This document shows, in pieces, positions 8,589-17,278 of a DNA stretch of 64,000 bases. This stretch comes from Kosmotoga olearia TBF 19.5.1. Lineage in GTDB: Bacteria; Thermotogota; Thermotogae; Petrotogales; Kosmotogaceae. The position numbers were made by a program, and so were the translations under genes. The notes under the pieces are model-generated. The model saw nothing but the letters and a program-made list of their open reading frames with translations. It was not told where the DNA came from and did not search any database. Position 1 is the first letter of the stretch. Every line of letters begins with the position of its first letter. Where the stretch lies: the NCBI RefSeq assembly GCF_000023325.1, contig NC_012785.1, forward strand, positions 2,170,001 through 2,234,000. Reading direction: 5' to 3'.

Positions 8589-9560
8589 ATGAATCTGTTG
8601 CAGCTTAGAAACCTGAGTGTCAGATATAAAACTCGCGAAGGGCGTGTCCTGGCAATTGAAGATCTAAGCTTGAACCTGGGAGACAAAGAAACACTTGGGA
8701 TCGTCGGGGAATCCGGATGTGGTAAATCAACCCTTGGTGGAGCGATTCTCGGTATTCTTCCAAAAGAGACGAAGGTAACAGGAAAAATTCTTTTTGATGG
8801 AAAAGATCTAGTTTCACTGGATAGAAAAACGTTGAGAAAAATACGTGGCAAGGAAATATCTATGATCTTTCAGGACCCCATGACTTCATTAAATCCTGTT
8901 ATGAGACTGAAAGATCACTTTATAGAAACAATACAAACTCATCTTATTGATATCGAAAAGGAAGAGGCATATAACATGGCAGCAAAAGCCTTGGAGAATG
9001 TTGGTATTTCAGCTAATCGTTTAGAAGACTATCCTTTCCAGTTGAGCGGTGGGATGAGACAGCGCGTGATGATAGCCTTAGCGCTGGTTTTAAATCCAAA
9101 AATTGTTATAGCAGATGAGCCGACTACTAGTCTTGACGTTATTGTTCAAGCACAGATTCTCGAGCTTTTGAAGAGCTTGCAAACAAAGTTCAATACCGCG
9201 ATGATCCTCATAACCCATGATTTAGGAGTTGTTGCAGAGACGGCGGATAACATAGGGGTAATGTATGGGGGACACCTTGTGGAGTATTCAGATAAACGCT
9301 CACTCTATAAAGCCCCACTTCATCCATATACCCGCTCCCTGCTTGAATCCATTCCAAATACAAACCTTAATGATAAGAGTCTACGCTATATTCCGGGGAC
9401 ACCGCCAAGTTTGATGACCCCGCCACCAGGTTGCCGTTTTTCCGAACGTTGTCCGAAAGCTTTGAAGGTTTGTTCGCAAGCCACTCCACCTGAAGTGTGG
9501 ACCGAAGATGGGAGAATGGTCAAGTGTTGGCTGTACAACAGTGAGGTGGTTCAAAAGTGA
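8589..9560 (+). CDS. ABC transporter ATP-binding protein, OppD/DppD family
   Basis: This is one of two ATPases that power the transporter. Visible motifs in order are Walker A GESGCGKST near residue 40, the signature LSGGMRQRV near 155 and Walker B VIADEPTTSLD. The C-terminal Oligo_HPY extension carries four spaced cysteines (CRFSERCPKALKVC, then CW), a pattern that holds an iron-sulfur cluster in some characterised homologues. The ATG at 8589 lies behind AGGAGGTGAG. It overlaps the following ATPase gene by four bases (GTGA). Length 323 residues is standard. Confidence 0.94.
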   Translation: MNLLQLRNLSVRYKTREGRVLAIEDLSLNLGDKETLGIVGESGCGKSTLGGAILGILPKETKVTGKILFDGKDLVSLDRKTLRKIRGKEISMIFQDPMTSLNPVMRLKDHFIETIQTHLIDIEKEEAYNMAAKALENVGISANRLEDYPFQLSGGMRQRVMIALALVLNPKIVIADEPTTSLDVIVQAQILELLKSLQTKFNTAMILITHDLGVVAETADNIGVMYGGHLVEYSDKRSLYKAPLHPYTRSLLESIPNTNLNDKSLRYIPGTPPSLMTPPPGCRFSERCPKALKVCSQATPPEVWTEDGRMVKCWLYNSEVVQK

Positions 9561-10543
9561 AAGAACTCATCAAGGTTAAAAACCTGGTAAAACATTTTCC
9601 TGTTAAAGAACCTCTCTTAAAAAAGCTAATTACAAAAGAACGGAAGTATGTTCATGCGGTGAATGATATAAGTTTTACCATTCTTGAAGGTCAGACTCTT
9701 GGGTTGGTGGGGGAATCTGGAAGTGGTAAAACAACAACAGGAAGGTTAGTTTTACGGCTTATTGAGCCGACGTCCGGGAGTATAAAATATAATGGTATTG
9801 AACTCACTACGCTGGATAAGGAATCTTTACGTAGATTGAGAAAGGAAATTCAGGTCATTTTTCAGGATCCTCTGGCATCATTGAACCCCTATATGAAGAT
9901 AGGAGAAGCTATAAAGCATCCCCTTGATATTCATAACATAGGCAGCAAACAGGAACGGTACGAACGTGTTCTGGATATGTTAAAGAGGGTAAACCTCGAG
10001 CCTGCCGAAGATTTTTATAGGCGTTATCCGAGAGAGCTATCAGGAGGGCAACGGCAGAGGGTTGTTATTGCCAGAGCACTTATCACACATCCGAAATTTG
10101 TTGTTGCCGACGAGGCAGTGGCAATGTTAGATGTGTCTGTGAGGTCTCAGTTACTCGACTTGATGCTTAAGTTAAAAGAGGAGTTCAACCTGACATATCT
10201 TTTCATTACCCATGATCTTGCCACCACAAAGTACATATGTGACCGTATCGCGGTAATGTATCTTGGAAAGATAATAGAAATTGGTTCTTTTGAAGAGATT
10301 TATACCAATCCAGCTCATCCATACACCAAGGCATTAATATCAGCTGTTCCAGAACCTGATCCGGATATAAAAAAGGAAAAAATTATTCCTTCTGGAGAAG
10401 TTCCGAATCCGGTTGAACTTCCTTCAGGATGTTACTTTCATCCGCGTTGTCCGTATGCCATGGATATATGTAAAAAGGAAATGCCTGAAGAAGTAATGCT
10501 CAGTGATACACGAACCGTGAGATGTCACCTTTATAGCCAATAA
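9557..10543 (+). CDS. ABC transporter ATP-binding protein, OppF/DppF family
   Basis: This is the second ATPase of the importer, pairing with the OppD-like subunit. Walker A GESGSGKTT lies near residue 56, the signature LSGGQRQRV near 160, and Walker B FVVADEAVAMLD follows; the usual DEPVSALD is altered to DEAVAMLD but the catalytic glutamate is kept. A four-cysteine C-terminal extension is also present. The GTG start overlaps oppD. The operon ends at the strong terminator downstream. Confidence 0.94.
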   Translation: MKELIKVKNLVKHFPVKEPLLKKLITKERKYVHAVNDISFTILEGQTLGLVGESGSGKTTTGRLVLRLIEPTSGSIKYNGIELTTLDKESLRRLRKEIQVIFQDPLASLNPYMKIGEAIKHPLDIHNIGSKQERYERVLDMLKRVNLEPAEDFYRRYPRELSGGQRQRVVIARALITHPKFVVADEAVAMLDVSVRSQLLDLMLKLKEEFNLTYLFITHDLATTKYICDRIAVMYLGKIIEIGSFEEIYTNPAHPYTKALISAVPEPDPDIKKEKIIPSGEVPNPVELPSGCYFHPRCPYAMDICKKEMPEEVMLSDTRTVRCHLYSQ

Positions 10544-10569
10544 AAAGCGCGCCTTTGGCGCGCTTTTTA
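10542..10569. terminator. Bidirectional terminator between the Opp and Mbx operons
   Basis: A perfect stem (AAAAAGCGCGCC / GGCGCGCTTTTT) with a TTT loop has T-runs on both strands. It serves the plus-strand transporter operon and the minus-strand membrane-complex operon, which converge here. Confidence 0.9.
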
Positions 10570-10577
10570 TCATTAAC

Positions 10578-12392
10578 TTACTGGTTCAAATAACGATCAA
10601 TACCTTCAGCCGCTCTATGACCATCTGCAATACCATTAATAATATCGGGGCCATGAACGATATCACCACCAGCAAAAAGCCATGGAATACTTGTCTGACC
10701 GTACTCATTCACTAGAATTCTTCCACGCGTGAATTCAAGTTTACTCTTAAGTTCTTCTGGCAGATAGCTGTAGTCAGGAGCTTGACCGATGGCTTCTACA
10801 ATCATATCACCCTCGATAATAATAACGTCTTTTTCATCGAAAGTTGGGTTAAATCTACCATTCTCATCGAAAACACTTGTACAGCAAACTGTTTTGAGTC
10901 CTTTGATTTCTCCGTTTTCTACAATGACTTCACTAGGACCTCGAGAGGGGAAGAATAGAATTCCTTCTTCTTTTCCTTCTACAATTTCTTCAAGATCTGC
11001 TGGCATTTCTTCCATGGTTTCCAGGCATACCACCTTAACATTAACTTCTTTTCCTTCCATTTTCTGAAGTCTCGCCATGCTTCTGGCAACGTCCATTGCG
11101 ACATTTCCACCGCCTATAACGATCAAACTGTTGGGAATCTCCGGTTTCTCGCCTTCTCCACGCAAATAATCCCTGATTTTTTCCAGGAGGGGTAGAGCTT
11201 GAATAACTTTTTCATGTTCGGTTCCTGGAATTTTTGTACTTTTTCCAATGGTGAATCCAGTACCGAGGAAAACGGCATCATATTCTTTCTTCAACTGCTC
11301 CAGGGTTACGTCTTTTCCAACAGTTGTATTTAACTTAATTTCTACTCCTAGAGATTGAATCACTTCGATATCCTTGTCCAGGGCCTCATCAGGAAGACGG
11401 TAACGTGGTATACCGTATCTCATGACACCACCAGCTTTTGGTTTAGCTTCGAATATCGTGACTTTGTATCCCATAAGTGAAAGATAATATGCAGCTGCTA
11501 ATCCGGAAGGACCAGAACCGATAATTGCAACTTTTTTGTTGGCTTTTTTGATAATTTCTTCGTTAGCTACTTTTTTAATCTCTTCGACAGGTGTTTGATC
11601 GATAATATAGCGTTTTAGCCATCTTATTGCAACAGCTTCACCTCTATGACCTATGGAACATACGGCCTCACAGTTGTGGGTACATACCCTACCACAGACA
11701 CCGGGAAGCGGATTGGTTTTGTAAATCCACTCGACACCTCGTTTAAGGTCGTCGTTGAACACGGTTTCGATGTATTCCGGGATATCCATATGTGCAGGAC
11801 AGACATCCGTACAAAGTTCGCAGTCAACACATCTCGCGGCTTCTGCGATTGCCTGTTCTTTGGAGTATCCCTTTACGAATTCTATAAAACTGTTAACCCG
11901 TTCTGCTCCAGGAATCTCTTCCATTTCAACCCTTTCAAGATCGAGCAACTCGGAATCTTCATCACGCACGTAGCCAATTGGAAAATTGTTGTGATGAATA
12001 CCATCGCTTTCCGGCATGAAAAAGAACGTATTTGGATTATCGGAGATATGTATATACTCCCTGGTCATTTTCAGAGAACCGGTGGTACATATATCAACAC
12101 ACATTCCACAAAAAGAACAACGCCCATAATCGATGGCAGGTTTCTCTGCTTTCTCACCTGGTTCTGTTTCTATATCAACAGGGATCATCTTTATAGCGTC
12201 TGTCGGGCAAATTTTCGAACAGGTTCCACAACCAGTACATAGTTCCCAATCGTTTATATGAAACCCCCGGTATCTTTCGGCTGCTTCGCGATAGACCTTG
12301 GGGACTGTAATGGTTATAGGTTTCGCAAATAGATATTTCCATGCGATAGTTGGACCCCAAAAGGTTTTTTTGAAAATCTCTTTCGCATTCAT
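10578..12392 (-). CDS. Fusion of an MbxN/NuoI-like ferredoxin domain with a GltD/NfnB-like NAD(P)-linked flavoprotein
   Basis: This is the last gene of the Mbx-type operon, 604 residues. Residues 1-110 carry two classical [4Fe-4S] motifs (Cys 52/55/58/62 and 92/95/98/102) and resemble the NuoI/MbxN subunit. From about 180 the protein becomes a glutamate-synthase-small-subunit-like flavoprotein: a CxxCxxCxxxCP motif near 188-198, a second cysteine group (CGRVCTHNCEAVC), an FAD Rossmann motif GSGPSGLAAA near 290, an NAD(P) motif GGGNVAMDVA near 430, and a C-terminal GDIVHGPDI. It probably exchanges electrons between the membrane arm and NAD(P)H or ferredoxin. No glutamate synthase large subunit is nearby, so glutamate synthesis is unlikely. 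Confidence 0.88.
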   Translation of the reverse strand: MNAKEIFKKTFWGPTIAWKYLFAKPITITVPKVYREAAERYRGFHINDWELCTGCGTCSKICPTDAIKMIPVDIETEPGEKAEKPAIDYGRCSFCGMCVDICTTGSLKMTREYIHISDNPNTFFFMPESDGIHHNNFPIGYVRDEDSELLDLERVEMEEIPGAERVNSFIEFVKGYSKEQAIAEAARCVDCELCTDVCPAHMDIPEYIETVFNDDLKRGVEWIYKTNPLPGVCGRVCTHNCEAVCSIGHRGEAVAIRWLKRYIIDQTPVEEIKKVANEEIIKKANKKVAIIGSGPSGLAAAYYLSLMGYKVTIFEAKPKAGGVMRYGIPRYRLPDEALDKDIEVIQSLGVEIKLNTTVGKDVTLEQLKKEYDAVFLGTGFTIGKSTKIPGTEHEKVIQALPLLEKIRDYLRGEGEKPEIPNSLIVIGGGNVAMDVARSMARLQKMEGKEVNVKVVCLETMEEMPADLEEIVEGKEEGILFFPSRGPSEVIVENGEIKGLKTVCCTSVFDENGRFNPTFDEKDVIIIEGDMIVEAIGQAPDYSYLPEELKSKLEFTRGRILVNEYGQTSIPWLFAGGDIVHGPDIINGIADGHRAAEGIDRYLNQ

Positions 12393-12405
12393 CGCATCTC
12401 CTCCC

Positions 12406-13512
12406 TTATCTGTCGATTTCCGGTGGACAGAAGTCCATTGTTCCTAACCAGAGAGCCACATCTTCGATTCTTGTCCCCGGAAGTAGCTTTTCAATACCGT
12501 ATAGCCCCTGTGGGAAGGAAGCGCCTCTTACATGAACTCTGTAAGGTTTTTCTCCACCATCAGAAACGATGAGATATCCATATTCGCCTCTCGAACATTC
12601 TATATGGGAGTAAACTTTGCCTGCAGGTACTCTCCAACGCAACGCACTTCCGCGTGATACCCTGACGTTTACGGGACCTTTGGGCATCTTTTTCAAACAC
12701 TGTCTTATTATTCGAATACTCTGTAAAAATTCGAGATATTTCAAAGAGAACCGCGCATAAGCATCCCCTTCTGTCGCTGTGGGAACATCGAACTCTACGT
12801 CAGCATAGCGGGCATAAGGGTCAACTTTTCTGATATCATAAGGGACTCCGGTAGCTCTGAGCCCCACACCGGTCACACCGATTTTTAATGCTTCCTCTTT
12901 TGTAAGGACTGCGAGCCCTTTGGTACGTGTATGTATTACCCGGTTTTTTAAGAGGAGATTTTCATATTCCGTTCTCCTGCTTTCAAAATAGTTCAGAAGA
13001 GCTTCGATTTCTTCTTCAATTCCTTCTGGAAGATCCTTTCTAACTCCTCCGGGGATTATATACATATGATAGATTCTTGCGCCTGTAATTTTTTCAAAGA
13101 TGTCCAGAATTCTATCTCTATCTGCCAGAGTCCATTGCGGCATCGCATAGAGGCCGGTAGCTCCTCCAATGCCTCCCATCGCCATTAGATGTGCAGCCAT
13201 TCTTGCTAGCTCAAGGATAATCATTCGAATCCAGTGAGCTCTCTCCGGGACCTCGATGCCAGCAAGAGTTTCCACTCCCATTGCGAATACCATTTCATTT
13301 ATGTCCGGTTCTGGAACACATATTCTTGGAATCAAAGCGAGATTCTGGAACCAATTCCTTCTTTCCATAAGCTTTTCGAACCCTCGATGAAGAAATCCGG
13401 GCACTAATCGTGCCTTGACCACGGTGTCACCTTCAACATAGATATGTACGCTGGAATTCCCGTGCATTCCAGGGTGGTTCGGACCGATAAAAAGTTTGAC
13501 CTCTTTACCCAT
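12406..13512 (-). CDS. NuoD/MbxL-like large subunit of the membrane-bound oxidoreductase, no [NiFe] ligands
   Basis: The protein is homologous to the 49-kDa subunit of complex I and the large subunit of group 4 [NiFe] hydrogenases (368 residues). The N-terminal GPNHPGMHG block and the RRNWFQNL region are typical. The two nickel-binding CxxC motifs are each reduced to CxxE: Cys65-Val-Pro-Glu68 and Cys362-Pro-Pro-Glu365. A [NiFe] site is therefore not expected, which points to an Mbx-type rather than Mbh hydrogenase complex. I chose ATG 13512 behind GGAAGTG; the frame is open 12 codons further upstream. It overlaps the NuoC-like gene by 8 bases. Confidence 0.9.
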   Translation of the reverse strand: MGKEVKLFIGPNHPGMHGNSSVHIYVEGDTVVKARLVPGFLHRGFEKLMERRNWFQNLALIPRICVPEPDINEMVFAMGVETLAGIEVPERAHWIRMIILELARMAAHLMAMGGIGGATGLYAMPQWTLADRDRILDIFEKITGARIYHMYIIPGGVRKDLPEGIEEEIEALLNYFESRRTEYENLLLKNRVIHTRTKGLAVLTKEEALKIGVTGVGLRATGVPYDIRKVDPYARYADVEFDVPTATEGDAYARFSLKYLEFLQSIRIIRQCLKKMPKGPVNVRVSRGSALRWRVPAGKVYSHIECSRGEYGYLIVSDGGEKPYRVHVRGASFPQGLYGIEKLLPGTRIEDVALWLGTMDFCPPEIDR

Positions 13513-14020
13513 CTTTTTCACTTCCTTCTGGAATAAAATCAACATCATATGTTCTGTCAGGGAAGTTTTCCTTTGAGAATTTATGGGGATCGAAATCTTT
13601 TCTCATCGGTGGGATGTCTTTCCAGTTTTCAAGTATGAGCGGTTTCATGTCATCGTTTCCATCGAACTTCACGCCGAAAAATTCGTGAATATCCCTTTCG
13701 TAGAAACGTGCTGTTGGCCATAATCCCATCACCGTTGGCGCAACGGGAGTTTCTCTAGAAATCTTTGTGCTTACCATCAATGTAATGCCATTTTCCCAAT
13801 TGAAGAGTGTATAAATCAGTTCAAACTGATTATCATCGATCCAATCCACACAGGATATGAGGGACAGATGATTCCATCCCTTCAGCTTGAACAGTTCCAG
13901 AATAGAAATGAGGTCTTTTAGATCAGTGTCAACAGTGTATTTTCTTTCAGCGATTTGATTTAATTTTATGGTGCCAAATAAGTTTTCGACTTCTTTTATC
14001 AGTTCATTCATGGAATTCAT
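13505..14020 (-). CDS. NuoC/MbxK-like 30-kDa subunit
   Basis: This 171-residue soluble subunit joins the NuoB- and NuoD-like proteins in the peripheral arm. The hallmark is WPTARFYERDIHEFFGVKFD near residues 102-121, matching the complex I 30-kDa signature (ERE.xDMFGI). PPMRKDFD near residue 140 is the usual loop. The ATG at 14020 has GGGGAGGTG about ten bases upstream and overlaps the NuoB-like gene by 17 bases. Confidence 0.92.
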   Translation of the reverse strand: MNSMNELIKEVENLFGTIKLNQIAERKYTVDTDLKDLISILELFKLKGWNHLSLISCVDWIDDNQFELIYTLFNWENGITLMVSTKISRETPVAPTVMGLWPTARFYERDIHEFFGVKFDGNDDMKPLILENWKDIPPMRKDFDPHKFSKENFPDRTYDVDFIPEGSEKDG

Positions 14021-14543
14021 CGTGCACGTACACCTCCCCGAGGGCTTTTAATTGATTCTTTTTGTACCATTCATAGTTTTCCTGATAAGTTTTCCAGCCG
14101 GTGGCTTCGCCACGATCGATCTTTTTCATCAATTCTTTGAAACCGTTCACTATGGCCTCAGGCCTGGGCATACAACCAGCCAGATATAAGTCAACAGGCA
14201 AATAAAGGTCGAGTCTGTTTATAGTTGCGTAGGAATCGAAGTAAATGCCTCCGTTGATGGTACAGGAACCGAATCCTACTACATATTTTGGTGCCTGCAT
14301 CTGTTCGTATGTATAGATAACCCTTCTTAGAGTTTTCGTACTCAAATAACCGGTTATCAACAATATATCAGCTTGCCTTGGAGTTGCCATTGGACCGATT
14401 CCAAAACGTTCCATATCGAATCTTGCGGTCATCGTTGGCGGTAGTTCGATTGCACCGCATCCGGTACAGTAATAAAGCATCCATAACGAGCGGGCACGAA
14501 GCATGTTTGCCACTTTATTCCAAGCAGATTTTTCAGCGTTCAT
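14004..14543 (-). CDS. NuoB/MbxJ-like [4Fe-4S] subunit
   Basis: This subunit holds the iron-sulfur cluster nearest the active site (N2-like). The 179-residue sequence has CTGC at residues 26-29, GSCTINGG with Cys94 and AGCMPRPEA with Cys124, which are the four expected ligands. The signature around CxPRPEA is diagnostic of the 20-kDa subunit family. It lies between the NuoH-like and NuoC-like genes in the operon. Confidence 0.94.
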   Translation of the reverse strand: MNAEKSAWNKVANMLRARSLWMLYYCTGCGAIELPPTMTARFDMERFGIGPMATPRQADILLITGYLSTKTLRRVIYTYEQMQAPKYVVGFGSCTINGGIYFDSYATINRLDLYLPVDLYLAGCMPRPEAIVNGFKELMKKIDRGEATGWKTYQENYEWYKKNQLKALGEVYVHDEFHE

Positions 14544-14556
14544 TCATTGCACCTCC

Positions 14557-15438
14557 TTACCAGAAGATAACGACGATCGTTTGAACGAAGGCCAAAATCA
14601 ACGGCCATTTCCAGTAATATTTCACTGCTTGCTCTACTCTGAACCTTGGTAGCACAGCAGAAATAATTACAAGAATGAAAAAGACAACAAAGAATTTTGC
14701 GAGAAATTCCCATACGGTTCTTCCACCACCAAGGAAGAAGTTAACAAAGAGCGATATCTCAATAAACACGGCAAATGCGTGTTGAATCATCAGCAAACCA
14801 AGGAATTTACCACTGTACTCTACCAATGGACCTGATGCGATTTCAGCAGGTGCAATGAAAGAATCAAAGGGTTTCTTGCCCAACATTCCCATTAGCGATA
14901 TGAAAGCCACAACCGCCCCTATTGGCATTATCCATGCGTTATAAACTCCGGCTTCGATCTGCTTGTCCACGATTGCTGAGATCGATGACGTCCTGTTCTC
15001 AAACAGAATACCGAGGATAACTATAAGAAAGGGGAGCTCGTAACCAAGCATTTGGGTAAGAGCACGCCCAATACCTATCGACGCGTTGGGGTTACCAGAG
15101 CCCACGGCCGACATGGCCATACCCAGAAGACCTATGGCAAGCACGTATATAACTACGAAGATATTATCAAGCCCCGGGAATACAACGAGCGACCCGGCAG
15201 GAATGAATAGCACAGTTGCAATAGTTCCACCCAGCGCCATCCATACACCAAAATCGAAGATAAACCCATGGGAGATACTATGTTTTGTCAGCGCTTTGAA
15301 GATATCGATGAAATTTTGCCAGAAAGGAGGGCCGTACCTTCTTTCTATCCTTGCAACTATTTTTCTGGCAATACCTTCCAGCGTTATCGTATAAACGAAA
15401 GCTAATAAAAGTAATCCAATACTTTTTATCACTGTCAT
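14557..15438 (-). CDS. NuoH/MbxM-like membrane anchor subunit
   Basis: This hydrophobic 293-residue protein with about eight membrane helices links the peripheral arm to the ion-translocating module. The ARKIVARIERRYGPPFWQNF segment near residues 25-44 corresponds to the RKxxxRxQxRxGP loop of NuoH, and KKPFDSFIAPAEIASGPLVE is the quinone-cavity loop equivalent. It follows the antiporter-like genes with four bases between them. Confidence 0.93.
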   Translation of the reverse strand: MTVIKSIGLLLLAFVYTITLEGIARKIVARIERRYGPPFWQNFIDIFKALTKHSISHGFIFDFGVWMALGGTIATVLFIPAGSLVVFPGLDNIFVVIYVLAIGLLGMAMSAVGSGNPNASIGIGRALTQMLGYELPFLIVILGILFENRTSSISAIVDKQIEAGVYNAWIMPIGAVVAFISLMGMLGKKPFDSFIAPAEIASGPLVEYSGKFLGLLMIQHAFAVFIEISLFVNFFLGGGRTVWEFLAKFFVVFFILVIISAVLPRFRVEQAVKYYWKWPLILAFVQTIVVIFW

Positions 15439-15442
15439 GCTA

Positions 15443-17278
15443 TCACCTCAACCACCAATAGGCTGTTAGTATTGCAAGAATGCTCAAAGTTACATAGCCT
15501 TGTGGGCTTGAAGGATAGAAGAGGCTACGGAAAAAGGCTCCAAGTTCTCTCAGTTTATAAGACGTATTTTCAAGCCATTTTTCCATCAAAGGCCAGCGTT
15601 CGAACATTCTGTCGAATGAACGGTACATTTTGTAAGAAAAGTGATAGAGTTCCGCAGTGTAAATGAACTCCCCACCTGTGTATGTATCCATTAAATCTAC
15701 CTTTTTTGGCTTCTTTGCGAGAGCACTTATAACAAATGCTATAACAAAACCTATGGTGAACACCGTTACAACTATGATTGAATCCCATTTTCCGGTTGAA
15801 GCAAAGATTTCAGAAAAGGTTGTTTTTATCGTGGCGATTCCAACCTGTTCACTTATTTTATTCGTGAATGATATAGCGTTGCTGGGAAGTATTCCCCAGA
15901 ATATCGTTAGAAGAGTGAGAACCATCATAGATACCAGCATCGGTATCGGTGCCTCTTTTATGTTCTTATGTTGTGGTTTCAACTGTCCAAGGAATATGCC
16001 GGCAAGAGGTTTGAACACGTACATGAAAGAACCGATGCTTCCAAAGAACGCCATAAAAGCAAGGAATGGTAAACCATTACGTACCAATTGTTGGTATATC
16101 AACCATTTCGAAGCGAAGCCACTCATTGGTGGTATCCCGGCAATGGAGATTATTGCTACAAGATAAGCCGTGAAAGTGAAAGGCATTCTGAAAATCAAAC
16201 CACCCATTTCGTGCATCTTAGTTGTTCCTGTTCGATGAGCAACAGCCGCTATGGCGAGAAACATAGCTGAAGAGGCAAGCGCGTGATTTAGAACATGCAT
16301 CAATCCCCCAGCAGTGGCATACGGCCCGCCTATGGCTAGTGCCATCAAAATATATCCGGAATTACTTACTGTAGAAAAAGCGATCAATTGCTTGGCGTCT
16401 TCCATTCGGATTGCCATCACCGTACCGACGATTATCGAGATGCCACTTAGAAGGGCGAGTATATAGTTTGGCAGCGGAATTCCCTGAACCTCAGGCATCC
16501 ATGCAAAAAATTTAGTCGATGGAAGTACCGCAACGACGATGAACATCAAGAAAGCTCCCATTTTCGTTAAAGCTCCTGATAGTATAGAGCTGAATTCGTC
16601 CGGAGCGGAGGAATGTGCTCCCCTCAACCAGATGTGCAATGGAAAACTTCCAGCTTTTGCAAAAGCCATTACCGCTAATAAAATGAAGATTAACAGTTGA
16701 AATCCTCCAGAAGTTTTCATAAGTTCATTTGCAACATCTGTATAGATGAGCGTTCCAAAGCGGTTGTAAAGAAGAAATACTGCGTACATCATTGAATAGG
16801 TTCCTATTGAACCGACTGCTACATACTTGAGAGCTTCCTTCCAGGCTATCTTTTTATCGAGGACAATCATGATCAATGAGGACCATGTTGTTAACTCCCA
16901 AAATATAAGTAATGTCAGGAAATCATTCGATAGCATACTTCCGATTACACCGGTACTTACAAGACTCAAAAGCATTAACTTCATTTCTTTCTTTTTCTTG
17001 ATCGAAAGCATGAATACCGCAGTCATTGAGATTATTAGCATAGTAACTGAGGCAAAAAATCTATTCAAGATAGAGGCATTGAACGTCAGTTCGAGGTTGG
17101 AAAAAATTCTCAATCCCGAATGCTCGGGAATATAGATCCAGTTAAAAAATATCGCAGAAAATGCGAAAAGCTGTATCAACGCATAAACCGTATATGCGAA
17201 GTTTTTGTTTACTTTTGCCAGAAGGTATAGAATCGGTGCTGATATCAAACTAATTGTCAGGAGAACGGTTAAACTCAT
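15443..17278 (-). CDS. MrpD/NuoL-like antiporter subunit with long C-terminal extension (MbxH' type)
   Basis: This 611-residue polytopic membrane protein belongs to the proton-conducting antiporter family (NuoL/M/N, MrpA/D). The key segments are LLIFWELTTWSSLIMI with the conserved membrane glutamate, KAGSFPLHIWLRGAHSSAP with the conserved lysine, and HVLNHALASSAMFL. The last 110 residues leave the antiporter core and include a soluble stretch and a final helix, which resembles the lateral-helix extension. Two tandem antiporter subunits are typical of Mbx rather than Mbh complexes. Confidence 0.92.
   Translation of the reverse strand: MSLTVLLTISLISAPILYLLAKVNKNFAYTVYALIQLFAFSAIFFNWIYIPEHSGLRIFSNLELTFNASILNRFFASVTMLIISMTAVFMLSIKKKKEMKLMLLSLVSTGVIGSMLSNDFLTLLIFWELTTWSSLIMIVLDKKIAWKEALKYVAVGSIGTYSMMYAVFLLYNRFGTLIYTDVANELMKTSGGFQLLIFILLAVMAFAKAGSFPLHIWLRGAHSSAPDEFSSILSGALTKMGAFLMFIVVAVLPSTKFFAWMPEVQGIPLPNYILALLSGISIIVGTVMAIRMEDAKQLIAFSTVSNSGYILMALAIGGPYATAGGLMHVLNHALASSAMFLAIAAVAHRTGTTKMHEMGGLIFRMPFTFTAYLVAIISIAGIPPMSGFASKWLIYQQLVRNGLPFLAFMAFFGSIGSFMYVFKPLAGIFLGQLKPQHKNIKEAPIPMLVSMMVLTLLTIFWGILPSNAISFTNKISEQVGIATIKTTFSEIFASTGKWDSIIVVTVFTIGFVIAFVISALAKKPKKVDLMDTYTGGEFIYTAELYHFSYKMYRSFDRMFERWPLMEKWLENTSYKLRELGAFFRSLFYPSSPQGYVTLSILAILTAYWWLR

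Noticed and set aside
11646-12242. 198-codon plus-strand open frame
   Set aside because: It is antisense to the cysteine-rich ferredoxin-flavoprotein fusion and its translation has no domain character.
10578-12392. Glutamate synthase small subunit
   Set aside because: No large subunit gene is nearby, and the N-terminal ferredoxin domain and operon context point to the membrane complex.
12406-14543. Membrane-bound [NiFe] hydrogenase
   Set aside because: The large subunit lacks two of the four nickel-binding cysteines, so it is described as an Mbx-type complex instead.
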